In this document: positions 1-7,839 of the stretch, one piece after another | How positions within the stretch are numbered: position 1 is the stretch's first letter | How the letters are laid out: each line of letters begins with the position of its first letter | Assembly: GCF_023074185.1 (NCBI RefSeq) | Contig: NZ_JADPKY010000170.1 | Span: forward strand, 62,001 to 126,000 | Direction of reading: 5' to 3' | Origin: Bradyrhizobium sp. 132 | GTDB lineage: Bacteria > Pseudomonadota > Alphaproteobacteria > Rhizobiales > Xanthobacteraceae | Length of the DNA: 64,000 nt | Made by a program: the position numbers and the translations under genes | Notes under the pieces: model-generated | The model's database searches: none | Told to the model about the DNA's origin: nothing | Seen by the model: only the letters and a program-made list of their open reading frames with translations

Positions 1-2
1 CA

Positions 3-731
3 TGGCGCTGGATGTTCGTGATCGGCGCGCTGCCGGCGCTGCTGGTGTTCTACATCCGCCGCTCCGTCACCGAGCCCGAGGTCGCGGCCGAAGCCCGCGC
101 CAAACAGGCCGCGAGTGGCAATCGTCCGGCGCTCTGGGAAATCTTCTCCGGCCCGATCCTGAAAACCACGATCCTGGCGTCGCTGATGGCGACGGGCTGC
201 CAGGGCGGCTATTACGCCGTTACGTTCTGGGTGCCGCAATTCCTGACCAAGGAGCGGCACCTCTCGATCGTCGGCTCGACCGGCTACCTATCGACGCTGA
301 TCATCGGATCCTTCATCGGCTATCTCGTCGGCGCCTGGCTCGCCGACCGGATCGGACGGCGCAATCTGTTCCTGATCTTCTCGATCGGCGCGATGGCGGT
401 GGTGCTGCTCTACACGCAGCTGCCCCTGACCAACGAAATCCTGTGGGTGCTCGGCTTCCCGCTCGGCTTCTTCGCCTCGGGTTATTTCTCGGGGATCGGC
501 GCGTTCCTGACCGAACTTTATCCAACGCGGCTGCGCGGCTCGGGCCAGGGTTTTTGCTACAATTTCGGCCGCGGCATCGGCGCGCTGTTTCCGTTCCTCG
601 TCGGCTCGCTCTCGGCGACGACGTCACTCGCGAACGCGATCGCTATGTTTGCAGTGGTGGCCTACGCGCTGTTCTTCATCGCCGCCTTCGCGCTGCCGGA
701 GACCCGCGGGCGGATATTGCACGCGGACTAA
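3..731 (+). CDS. MFS transporter, C-terminal part (truncated by window edge)
   Basis: The frame is already open at the left edge (first whole codon at 3, reading WRWMFVIG), so the N-terminal half lies outside. About 242 residues remain, with roughly six hydrophobic segments, as expected for the second half of a 12-helix major facilitator. A DRIGRR loop motif follows one helix (about residue 115) and LPETRG stands near the C-terminus. Both are common in the sugar/metabolite:proton symporter branch of the superfamily. It would sit in the inner membrane and couple solute uptake to the proton gradient. The substrate cannot be read from this fragment. Confidence 0.88.
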   Translation, partial: WRWMFVIGALPALLVFYIRRSVTEPEVAAEARAKQAASGNRPALWEIFSGPILKTTILASLMATGCQGGYYAVTFWVPQFLTKERHLSIVGSTGYLSTLIIGSFIGYLVGAWLADRIGRRNLFLIFSIGAMAVVLLYTQLPLTNEILWVLGFPLGFFASGYFSGIGAFLTELYPTRLRGSGQGFCYNFGRGIGALFPFLVGSLSATTSLANAIAMFAVVAYALFFIAAFALPETRGRILHAD

Positions 732-763
732 CGGGCACCGTCGTCCCGGGGCGGCGAGGAAAC

Positions 764-1429
764 TTACCGCCCCACCTGATACGGCCCGCCCTTCTCAAGC
801 GCACGGTTGTACGCCGGCCGCGCGTGAATGCGCTCCAGAAACGCCATCGCCTTGGGATGGCCGAGCTCGAGCCCGCCACGCGCCTGGGCTGCCTCGAGCG
901 GAAAGCTCATCTGGATGTCGGCCGCGGTGAACTCGCTGCCGGCGAACCACTCGCTCTTGCCGAGCTCGCCTTCCCAGTAATCCATGTGCTGCTTGAGCTG
1001 CGGATTGACGAGCGCGGTGAGCGCCTGGTTCGAGACTTTGCGTACCAGGGGGCGCAGCAGCGCCGGCGCGCGCTTCGGCATCAGCGTGAACAGCAGTTTT
1101 AACAGCAGCGGCTGCATCGCCGAGCCTTCGGCATAGTGCAGCCAATACGTGAAGCGCAGCCGCTCGGGCGTGTTCGGCGGTGGGACCAGCCGGCCGTTGC
1201 CGTAGGTGGCGATGAGATATTCGATGATCGCGCCTGATTCGGCGACGGTGTTGCCGTTGTCGGTGATGACGGGCGACTTGCCGAGCGGATGGATGGCGCG
1301 CAGCTCCTTCGGCGCGCGCATGTCGGGCTGGCGCTGATAGCGCACGATCTCGTAAGGCACGCCCAACTCCTCGAGCAGCCACAGCACCCGCTGCGAACGG
1401 GAATTGTTGAGGTGGTGAACGGTCAGCAT
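764..1429 (-). CDS. Glutathione S-transferase family protein
   Basis: A 221-residue cytosolic protein. The thioredoxin-like N-terminal domain (about residues 1-80) begins MLTVHHLNNSRSQRVLWLLE, and the glutathione-contact segment reads PLGKSPVITDNG then AESGAIIEYL. An all-helical C-terminal domain follows, with the ADIQMSFPLE segment near residue 165. The catalytic Ser of this class is probably one of the serines in NNSRSQ. The family conjugates glutathione to electrophiles or reduces peroxides. I chose the ATG at 1429 because the upstream extension reads into the intergenic operator region and does not resemble GST sequence. It is divergent from the DUF2239 gene and may share its control region. 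Confidence 0.9.
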   Translation of the reverse strand: MLTVHHLNNSRSQRVLWLLEELGVPYEIVRYQRQPDMRAPKELRAIHPLGKSPVITDNGNTVAESGAIIEYLIATYGNGRLVPPPNTPERLRFTYWLHYAEGSAMQPLLLKLLFTLMPKRAPALLRPLVRKVSNQALTALVNPQLKQHMDYWEGELGKSEWFAGSEFTAADIQMSFPLEAAQARGGLELGHPKAMAFLERIHARPAYNRALEKGGPYQVGR

Positions 1430-1519
1430 CGCGTGGTCCCCGGGGGCTAGGCGTGGTCGGTCGGCCGCGTACGTGCCAGCCCGGGAACGCAATGTCGAGC
1501 CATCCCGTCGGATATTTTC

Positions 1520-1555
1520 ACCCGGGTATATTGACGCCGCGAATTTACCCGGGTA
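1520..1555. promoter_or_regulatory. Paired ACCCGGGT palindromes, probable operator
   Basis: Two copies of the palindrome ACCCGGGT (1520-1527, and as TACCCGGGTA at 1546-1555) lie in the same orientation with centres 27 bp apart, in the gap between the divergent GST and DUF2239 genes. Repetition of a symmetric 8-10 bp box at near-helical spacing looks like a regulator binding array. Which regulator binds is unknown. Confidence 0.5.
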
Positions 1556-1593
1556 TTAAACTGCCCAATGTCGTCAATTTGGCAGTGATCTCG

Positions 1594-2175
1594 ATGCAGA
1601 GGATTTTCACCGCATTCCAAGGCCCGCGCCGACTGGCGTCGGGACCGGCAGGAGAGGTCGCGCTGGTCGTCAAGCGGATCGCCCCATTGCCGGACGAGCC
1701 CATCATCATCTTCGAGGACGACACGGGCCGATCAATCGACTTCGATCTGCGCGGCGGGGATCGCGAGGTGTTGGCGCGGCTGGCAAAGCTGGTCCCGCCT
1801 CCAGTTGAGGAGACGACACCGTCGAGCGAACCGCGTGGCCGCGGCCGGCCGAAGCTCGGCGTGGTCGCGCGGGAGATCACGTTGCTGCCGCGGCACTGGG
1901 AGTGGCTCAACGCGCAAGCCGGCGGCGCCTCGGTCGCGCTGCGAAAGCTCGTCGACGAAGCGCGCCGCGCGAGCGGCGACAAGGACCGCGAACGTCAGGC
2001 GCGCGATGCGGCCTATCACTTCATGTCGACCATGGCCGGCAATCTGCCGCAGTTCGAGGAAGCTTCGCGCGCTCTGTTCGCGGACGACCGGCGGCGCTTC
2101 ACCGGACTGATCGCAGACTGGCCCACTGACATCCGCGATCACATCGTCAAGCTCGCCTATAGCGACCGCGCCTAG
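1594..2175 (+). CDS. DUF2239 family protein
   Basis: A 193-residue soluble protein matching my memory of the DUF2239 family: it opens MQRIFTAFQGPRRLASG, has a basic AT-hook-like segment RGRGRPKLG near residue 90, then a segment EITLLPRHWEWLNAQ followed by RKLVDEARR that resembles a ribbon-helix-helix-like unit. A DNA-binding role is therefore plausible but not established. The frame stays open back to 1453, but the upstream codons run through the paired ACCCGGGT boxes, so the internal ATG at 1594 fits the family start better. Function unknown. Confidence 0.8.
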   Translation: MQRIFTAFQGPRRLASGPAGEVALVVKRIAPLPDEPIIIFEDDTGRSIDFDLRGGDREVLARLAKLVPPPVEETTPSSEPRGRGRPKLGVVAREITLLPRHWEWLNAQAGGASVALRKLVDEARRASGDKDRERQARDAAYHFMSTMAGNLPQFEEASRALFADDRRRFTGLIADWPTDIRDHIVKLAYSDRA

Positions 2176-2245
2176 GCGCGCCTTTACTCACAAGCCCATC
2201 AACGGTCGAGCCGCGCATTGCGCGGCAACGGCTTCGCATGCTCTG

Positions 2246-3610
2246 ATGAAAGACACATCCATGTCCGCCTCCAAACCGCTCTGGACGACGTTCCTGCGCT
2301 TCCTCGCACCGTTGATGCTGAGCAATGCGCTGCAATCGCTGTTCGGCACCGTCAGCAACGTCTATATCGGCCAAATGATCGGCGTCGACGCGCTCGCGTC
2401 GGTGTCGGTGTTCTTCCCGGTACTATTCTTCCTGTTCGGTTTCGTCATGGGGCTGAGCACCGGCGCCACGGTCCTGATCGGCCAGGCCCATGGCGCGAGC
2501 GAGCAGGGTCGGATCAAGATTGTCGTGGGCACCACGCTCGCGGTCGGCCTGTTGCTGTCGATTTCGATTGCGCTGATCGGCGGGATCTTCAGCCGGCAAT
2601 TGATGATGACGCTTGCGACCCCCGCGGACATTCTCGACCAGGCCAGCGCGTATGCCCGTGTCATGCTGTTCACCATGCCGCTCGGCTTCGTCTTCCTGCT
2701 GATGACAGCGATGATCCGCGGCGTCGGCGATGCGCTGACGCCGCTGCTGGCGCTGGCGTTGTCGACCGCGATCGGCTTGATCCTGACGCCGATGCTGATC
2801 CACGGATCGCTCGGATTGCCGGCGGTCGGAATCACCAGCCCGGCCTGGGCGGCGGCGATCGCCAACGCGCTGACGCTGATCGCGCTGGCCGCCTATTTGC
2901 TGCGGAAGAAACATCCGTTGGCACCGGACGCTGCACTGCTGCGTCATCTCCGGCTCAATCGTGTGGTGCTGGGACAAATCCTCGGCATCGGACTGCCGAG
3001 CGCGATCGGCATGGTGGTGATGGCGATCGCCGAGCTGGTGCTGCTCGGCCTCGTCAACACCTATGGGTCCGACGCCGCCGCCGCCTATGGCGCGGTCAAC
3101 CAGGTGATGGGCTATACGCAGTTCACGGCGATATCGATTTCGATCGCGGTCTCGATCCTCGGCGCGCAGGCGGTTGGCCGCGGCGACAGAACGCGGCTCG
3201 ATGGCATCGTACGCACCGGCCTCATGTTCAACATCGTCCTGACGGGCGGGCTGGTGGCGCTGATCTATCTCGCGCCGCGCGCCGTGCTCGGTGTCTTCAT
3301 CACTGACGACATCGTGCTCGATCTCGCGAAGAGCTTGCTCCAGATTGCGTTGTGGAGCTCGGTGCCGTTTGGCCTTGCGACCGTGTTTTCAGGCGCGATG
3401 CGTGCTGCCGGCGTGGCGCTGACGCCGATGCTGCTCTCGATCGTCGCCATCGTCGCAATCGAGCTGCCATCTGCGGTGATCCTGAGCCGCACGATCGGCC
3501 TACAAGGTGTGTGGGCCGCCTATCCAATCGTGTTTTGCGCCATGTTCCTTTTGCAGATGGGCTATTACCTTCTGGTGTGGCGCAAGCGAACGATCCGGCG
3601 TCTGATCTGA
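2246..3610 (+). CDS. MATE family efflux transporter
   Basis: 454 residues, mostly hydrophobic, with about 12 membrane helices in two similar halves, the topology and length of multidrug and toxic compound extrusion exporters. N-terminal segments such as PLMLSNALQSLFGTVSNVY and LPLGFVFLLMTAMIRGVGD-like stretches fit MatE domain repeats. The family exports cationic or aromatic compounds using Na+ or H+ gradients across the inner membrane. An alternative start is the ATG at 2261 (MSASKP). No clear Shine-Dalgarno is seen for either. It appears to be a single-gene unit; the substrate is unknown. Confidence 0.9.
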   Translation: MKDTSMSASKPLWTTFLRFLAPLMLSNALQSLFGTVSNVYIGQMIGVDALASVSVFFPVLFFLFGFVMGLSTGATVLIGQAHGASEQGRIKIVVGTTLAVGLLLSISIALIGGIFSRQLMMTLATPADILDQASAYARVMLFTMPLGFVFLLMTAMIRGVGDALTPLLALALSTAIGLILTPMLIHGSLGLPAVGITSPAWAAAIANALTLIALAAYLLRKKHPLAPDAALLRHLRLNRVVLGQILGIGLPSAIGMVVMAIAELVLLGLVNTYGSDAAAAYGAVNQVMGYTQFTAISISIAVSILGAQAVGRGDRTRLDGIVRTGLMFNIVLTGGLVALIYLAPRAVLGVFITDDIVLDLAKSLLQIALWSSVPFGLATVFSGAMRAAGVALTPMLLSIVAIVAIELPSAVILSRTIGLQGVWAAYPIVFCAMFLLQMGYYLLVWRKRTIRRLI

Positions 3611-3704
3611 CGACATCATCAAGAGATTACGACCGTCATTAAACGGTGGACCCGTGGCGCGCGCTGCGCCACAATGTGAAAAACCGACGTCAGGGAGAAC
3701 GATT

Positions 3705-4313
3705 TTGACCCGCACAGCCCCGCAATTCCTGTTCGATTTCGGCAGTCCGAACGCCTATCTCAGTCATCTCGCGATTCCGGCGATCGAGCAGCGCATCGGT
3801 GTCAAGTTCGAGTACGTGCCGATCCTGCTCGGTGGCATCTTCAAGTCGACCAACAACAAGTCGCCGGCCGAGACGCTCGCCGGCATCAAGAACAAGCGCG
3901 AATTCCACACGGTCGAGACCGAGCGCTTCGTCAAGCGCTTCCAGGTTCAACCCTATGTCATGAATCCCTTCTTCCCCGTCAACACGTTGAACCTGATGCG
4001 CGCAGCGATCGCGGCGCAGCTCGAAGGCGTGTTCGAGACCTATGTCGCGGCCGCCTTCCATCACATGTGGCGCGAGCCGAAGAAAATGGACGATCCTGAA
4101 ATCGCGGCGAAGGCGCTGGCGTCTTCCGGTCTCGACGCCCAAAAGCTGTTCGCCCGCGCGCAAGAGCCCGAAGTGAAGGGCAGGCTGATCAAGAACACCG
4201 AGGAGGCCGTCGCGCGCGGCGCGTTCGGCTCGCCGACCTTCTTCGTCGGCGACGAGATGTTCTTCGGCAAGGAGCAGCTGCGCGAGGTCGAGGAGATGGT
4301 GTCGGGAAAGTAG
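3705..4313 (+). CDS. DsbA-family oxidoreductase, 2-hydroxychromene-2-carboxylate isomerase-like
   Basis: 202 residues with the FDFGSPNAYLSH opening typical of the HCCA-isomerase branch of the DsbA/kappa-GST fold, where Ser replaces the usual CxxC active site. The C-terminal cis-Pro loop reads FGSPTFFVGDEMFFG, also characteristic. Members use glutathione to isomerise aromatic breakdown products such as 2-hydroxychromene-2-carboxylate. The start is TTG at 3705, supported by AGGGAG at 3692-3697. The upstream in-frame ATG (3654) lacks such a site and adds 17 residues not typical of the fold. The true substrate is unknown because no naphthalene-type pathway genes lie nearby. Confidence 0.85.
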   Translation: MTRTAPQFLFDFGSPNAYLSHLAIPAIEQRIGVKFEYVPILLGGIFKSTNNKSPAETLAGIKNKREFHTVETERFVKRFQVQPYVMNPFFPVNTLNLMRAAIAAQLEGVFETYVAAAFHHMWREPKKMDDPEIAAKALASSGLDAQKLFARAQEPEVKGRLIKNTEEAVARGAFGSPTFFVGDEMFFGKEQLREVEEMVSGK

Positions 4314-4354
4314 CCCGCTCATTCTCCAGCGACAGAATGTGATCGCGGCAGCAT

Positions 4355-4385
4355 TCTGGATTGCTTCGCTTCGCTCGCAATCACG
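4355..4385. repeat. Solo arm of intergenic palindromic repeat
   Basis: TCTGGATTGCTTCGCTTCGCTCGCAAT-type sequence downstream of the isomerase gene. It matches one arm of the complete palindrome at 45482-45568 with few differences, so both belong to one dispersed intergenic repeat family. Confidence 0.6.
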
Positions 4386-4400
4386 ACTATAAATAGATCG

Positions 4401-4460
4401 CCAAGAACAACTGCAAGAACTATTGCAAGCACAACCGCAAGAGCAACAACAAGGACAATC
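4401..4460 (+). repeat. Five degenerate 12-nt tandem repeats in a 5' leader
   Basis: Five consecutive 12-nt units (4401, 4413, 4425, 4437, 4449) with consensus GCAAGAACAACT end two bases before the ATG of the reductase gene. The last unit carries the AAGGA ribosome binding site (4451-4455). The leader is almost free of T on the coding strand and probably unstructured. Confidence 0.65.
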
Positions 4461-4462
4461 CC

Positions 4463-5386
4463 ATGCATATCCTCGTGGTCGGTGCCGGCGCCATCGGCGG
4501 CTATTTTGGTGGCAGGCTGTTGCAGGCCGGCCGCGACGTCACCTTCCTGGTCCGGCCGCGGCGCGCCAGCGAGCTCGCGAGCGCCGGCCTCGTCATCAAG
4601 AGCCCGAATGGCGACGTGACGCTGAAGGACCCGCCGCGGGTCGAGGCCGACAAGCTCAAGGACAAGTTCGACGTGGTGCTGTTGAGCTGCAAGGCGTTCG
4701 ATCTCGACGACGCCATCAAGTCGTTCGCGGCGGCGGTCGGGCCCGACACGGCGATCATTCCGATGCTCAACGGCATGAAGCATCTCGATATCCTCGACGG
4801 CAAGTTCGGCAAGGAGCGCGTGCTCGGCGGCCTCTGCGCCATCGCCGCGACGCTCAACGAGAAGCGCGAGGTGGTGCAGCTCCAGCCGATGCAGTCGATC
4901 AATTACGGCGAGCGCGACGGAAAGCTGTCGGATCGCGTCAAGGCGATCGACGAGGCCTTCAAGGGCGGCATCAATGGTGCCACGGCCAGCCAGAACATCA
5001 TGCAGGACATGTGGGAGAAGTGGGTGTTCCTCTCCTCGCTGGCGGCGTCCACCAGCCTGATGCGCACCTCCGTCGGCAACATTCTCGCCGCCCCCGGCGG
5101 CAGGGACTTTTTGCTCGGCATGCTGGACGAGACCAGCGCGATCGCCACCGCCTCAGGCTACACGCCGGGCGGTCCGTTCTTCGAGCGCGTGAAGGGTAAC
5201 CTCACCACCGAGGGTTCGCCGATGACGGCGTCGATGTTCCGGGACGTCAAGGCTGGCCTGCCGGTCGAGGCCGATCACGTCATCGGCGACCTCATCGCGC
5301 GCGCCGATGCCGCCAAGGTGCCGGTGCCGAAGCTGCGCATCGCGTACACGCATTTGAAAGCGTATGAGAAGCAGCGGGCGGGGTAG
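4463..5386 (+). CDS. 2-dehydropantoate 2-reductase (PanE/ApbA family)
   Basis: 307 residues. The N-terminus MHILVVGAGAIGGYFGG is a Rossmann NADP-binding motif (GxGxxG, residues 7-12). KAFDLDDAIK near residue 78 includes the lysine region conserved in ketopantoate reductases, and the C-terminal helical domain carries the WEKWVFLSSLA segment (about 180). The family reduces ketopantoate to pantoate for CoA synthesis, but several paralogues act on other 2-keto acids, so the substrate is not certain here. The ATG lies two bases after a run of 12-nt repeats whose last unit supplies AAGGA. Confidence 0.87.
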   Translation: MHILVVGAGAIGGYFGGRLLQAGRDVTFLVRPRRASELASAGLVIKSPNGDVTLKDPPRVEADKLKDKFDVVLLSCKAFDLDDAIKSFAAAVGPDTAIIPMLNGMKHLDILDGKFGKERVLGGLCAIAATLNEKREVVQLQPMQSINYGERDGKLSDRVKAIDEAFKGGINGATASQNIMQDMWEKWVFLSSLAASTSLMRTSVGNILAAPGGRDFLLGMLDETSAIATASGYTPGGPFFERVKGNLTTEGSPMTASMFRDVKAGLPVEADHVIGDLIARADAAKVPVPKLRIAYTHLKAYEKQRAG

Positions 5387-5400
5387 GCAGCAGCCTCGCG

Positions 5401-5994
5401 CTACTTGAAATACGCGAGATAGTGCGAGACGGCCGTGATCTCCTCGTCGCTCATGTGATAGGCGACATCGGCCATCGCGGCACCGCCGCCGCCGACGCGC
5501 TGGTTGGTCTTGTAGTCGCGCAGCGCCTTGACCAGATATTCCTCGCGCTGACCCGCGAGTCGCGCGACGGCCTTGGTGCCGGCAAAGCTATCGGTATGGC
5601 ATGAGGCGCAGCGGCGGCCGACGGCAACTTGCGCGCCCTTTTTCGACAGGTCCGGGTCTTTGTCTTCCTCGCCCTTTGGCGGCGTCATTTGCGCGAAATA
5701 AGCACCGAAATTGCGGACGTCCTCGTTGGTGATTTCCTCCGCGATGGGCTGCATCTGGTCGTTCTTGCGCGAACCAGCGCGGAAGAACACGAGCTGCCAT
5801 TGCAGAAATTGATCGGGCTGGCCGGCGAGCGAGGGGATATTCTCGGTCTGCGAGATGCCGTTCTCGCCGTGACAGCCGGAGCAGACGGCGGCCTTCTCCT
5901 TGATCGCGGCGTTGTCGGCGGCCTGGGCCGGGACGAATGCGAGCGCTGTGAGCGCGAGCGCGTTGATAGCGAGCGAGATGACCTGCCGGCGCAT
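5401..5994 (-). CDS. Periplasmic c-type cytochrome with two heme motifs
   Basis: 197 residues. A signal peptide (MRRQVISLAINALALTALAF, cleavage near VPAQA-AD) directs export. Two heme-c attachment motifs are visible, CSGCH (about residue 38) and CASCH (about residue 134), so this is a diheme class I cytochrome of c4/c553 type, with methionines in QMQPI and DVAYHMSDEE as possible axial ligands. It is downstream of, and co-oriented with, the PQQ-type dehydrogenase and likely accepts its electrons. The ATG at 5994 is chosen because the longer open frame adds over 100 residues of non-export sequence. Confidence 0.9.
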   Translation of the reverse strand: MRRQVISLAINALALTALAFVPAQAADNAAIKEKAAVCSGCHGENGISQTENIPSLAGQPDQFLQWQLVFFRAGSRKNDQMQPIAEEITNEDVRNFGAYFAQMTPPKGEEDKDPDLSKKGAQVAVGRRCASCHTDSFAGTKAVARLAGQREEYLVKALRDYKTNQRVGGGGAAMADVAYHMSDEEITAVSHYLAYFK

Positions 5995-6138
5995 GATTGA
6001 AGATTCCGCTTTGACGAGTTCGTCATTCCCGGAGCGCGCCTGAGGACGAACCCGGACTCGATAACCCTCGTTCGTGGTTTTGGGTTCCAGACTTGTACGC
6101 AGGCAGCGCGCAGATTCGGAACCACAGCGTGCGAAATT

Positions 6139-6179
6139 GAAAACGAGAAAGGCTGCGGTGCCCCTCGGCCCCGCAGCCT
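6139..6179 (-). terminator. Stem-loop after the sugar dehydrogenase gene
   Basis: AGGCTGCGG (6150-6158) pairs with CCGCAGCCT (6171-6179). Read on the minus strand the stem is followed by TTTCTCGTTTTC, a T-rich tail, 15 bp beyond the dehydrogenase stop codon. It may terminate or attenuate transcription into the cytochrome gene. Confidence 0.6.
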
Positions 6180-6193
6180 CGCGTCCTTGTACG

Positions 6194-7462
6194 CTACTTC
6201 TTGCTGTAGCTGATGCGGTAGATCGCGCCGGCCCAATCGTCGGCGACGAGGATCGAGCCGTCCTTGGCGAGGATGATGTCGTCGGGACGGCCGAGATAGC
6301 CCTGGTCGCCCTCGATCCAGCCGGAAGCAAACACCTCCTGCTTGGCATTCTTGCCGTCGGGTCCGACGATCACGCGCATGATGCGGCCGCCCTGGTACTT
6401 GTGACGATTCCAGGAGCCGTGCTCGGCGATGAGGATGTTGTTCTTGTACTCAGGCGGAAATTGATCGCCGGTATAGAACTTCATGCCGAGCGGAGCGACG
6501 TGAGCGCCGAGGTTCAGCACCGGCGGCGTGAACTCGGAGCATTTGTGGCCCATCGCGAACTTCGGATCGGGCAGGTCACCCTGATGGCAATAGGGATAGC
6601 CAAAGTGCTCGCCCATCTTCGAGATCATGTTCAGCTTGTCGCTGGGTAGATCATCGCTGACCCAGTCACGCGCGTTCTCGGTGAACCAGTACTTGCCGGT
6701 ACGCGGATCGACGTCGCCGCCGACCGAGTTGCGGACGCCGAGCGCATAGACTTCGGCATTGCCGGTCTTGGGATCGACGCGGCGGATTTGCGCGACGCTG
6801 GTTGGGGGCACGCCGATGTTGAAGGGCGGTCCGAACGGAATGTAGAACCAGCCTTCCTTGTCGACCGCGATGTATTTCCAGCCGTGCGCGGCATAGGACG
6901 GCATATCGTCATAGACGACCTTGCCCTCGCCGAGATTATCCATCTTGGCTTCGGCATCGTCGTAGCGGATCAGCTTGTCGACCGCGATGACGTAAAGCGC
7001 GCCGTCCTTGAAGGCCAGACCAGTGGGCATGTTCAGCCCCTTCAGGATGGTCTTGACCTCCTTCTTGCCGTTGTTGTCCTTGATCGCATAGACGTTGCCG
7101 AGGCCGAACGAGCCGACGAACAGCGTGCCCTTGTCACCCCAGGCCATCTGCCGCGCGGCCAGCACACCGGACGCGTAGACCTCCATCTTGAAGCCCGCCG
7201 GCAGCTTGACCTTCTTGACGATATTGGCGAGCTCGGCCTCCGACGCGCCGGTCGGCGGACCCGACGGCGGCGCCAGGCCCTTCTGCGCCTCGGTCTCGTC
7301 GCCGAGGAACCAGTCATCCGGCGGATGGGTCCAGAACTCCTTGGTGCCGGATTCGTATTTCTTCAGCGGCTTGTTCTTGTCCTGCGCGTAGCCAGCGCTG
7401 GTCCCCGCAAGAAGGGCCACGGCCGCAAGCGCCAACACGGATCGATGGAACATCGATGTCAT
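6194..7462 (-). CDS. PQQ-dependent sugar dehydrogenase-like (L-sorbosone dehydrogenase family)
   Basis: 422 residues. The signal peptide (MTSMFHRSVLALAAVALLAG, cleavage after GYAQ) places it in the periplasm. The mature protein looks like a six-bladed beta-propeller of the glucose/sorbosone dehydrogenase family: LPAGFKMEVYASG (about 90), NMPTGLAFKDGALYV, GVRNSVGGDVDPRTG (about 243) and YLGRPDDIILAKDGSILVAD near the end are blade signatures. Such enzymes oxidise sugars or aldehydes using PQQ and pass electrons to a cytochrome c, which fits the diheme cytochrome encoded 199 bp downstream. Natural substrate unknown. PQQ synthesis genes are not in the window. Confidence 0.87.
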   Translation of the reverse strand: MTSMFHRSVLALAAVALLAGTSAGYAQDKNKPLKKYESGTKEFWTHPPDDWFLGDETEAQKGLAPPSGPPTGASEAELANIVKKVKLPAGFKMEVYASGVLAARQMAWGDKGTLFVGSFGLGNVYAIKDNNGKKEVKTILKGLNMPTGLAFKDGALYVIAVDKLIRYDDAEAKMDNLGEGKVVYDDMPSYAAHGWKYIAVDKEGWFYIPFGPPFNIGVPPTSVAQIRRVDPKTGNAEVYALGVRNSVGGDVDPRTGKYWFTENARDWVSDDLPSDKLNMISKMGEHFGYPYCHQGDLPDPKFAMGHKCSEFTPPVLNLGAHVAPLGMKFYTGDQFPPEYKNNILIAEHGSWNRHKYQGGRIMRVIVGPDGKNAKQEVFASGWIEGDQGYLGRPDDIILAKDGSILVADDWAGAIYRISYSKK

Positions 7463-7839
7463 CGCGTCACTCCCTAAGGCAGCCGTCAGGGCTGCACGTT
7501 ATTTTATTATGGCTAGTCGAGAGGCGAAGTTTTGAGTCTGTCGAGAGGACAGACGCAAAAAGGTTAGCACATCTGCGAGCAGTGAGAAGCGCGCCGCATG
7601 CGCCGCAATTGCCCTCGATAAAAATTGAGACGGATGTTCTCGGCCCGAGCACGACAGCGGCAACGGTCTCGCTGCAACGCGGAATCGAGGCAGCGCATGG
7701 CCAATTTGCAGGCAGCACGACGGTCGGGAACAAAAAACGCGAAAACAACCCCATGCACAGTAGAACGGCGGAGGCCATTTTGCTCCCGGTGACTCCGGAC
7801 AGGCATTTGATGCATCGGGCAAATTGGCAAAAGCGGCGA
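7463..7839. other. Intergenic region with one dispersed short repeat
   Basis: 377 bp between two minus-strand genes, so it contains the promoter of the sugar dehydrogenase. Apart from the 24-nt repeat at 7741-7764 I see no tRNA, strong hairpin or convincing reading frame. Confidence 0.5.
7741..7764 (-). repeat. 24-nt repeat, copy 1 (identical copy at 50385-50408)
   Basis: Read on the minus strand it contains CTACTGTGCATGGGGTTG followed by TTTTC. An identical 24-nt block stands at 50385-50408. Both copies are upstream of a minus-strand gene and read in the same direction as that gene. Confidence 0.7.

Noticed and set aside
4401..4460. CRISPR-like array
   Set aside because: The units are only 12 nt, contiguous without spacers and degenerate; this is a simple tandem repeat.
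5995..6348. N-terminal extension of the cytochrome c frame
   Set aside because: The extended frame lacks export features; the signal peptide begins at ATG 5994.
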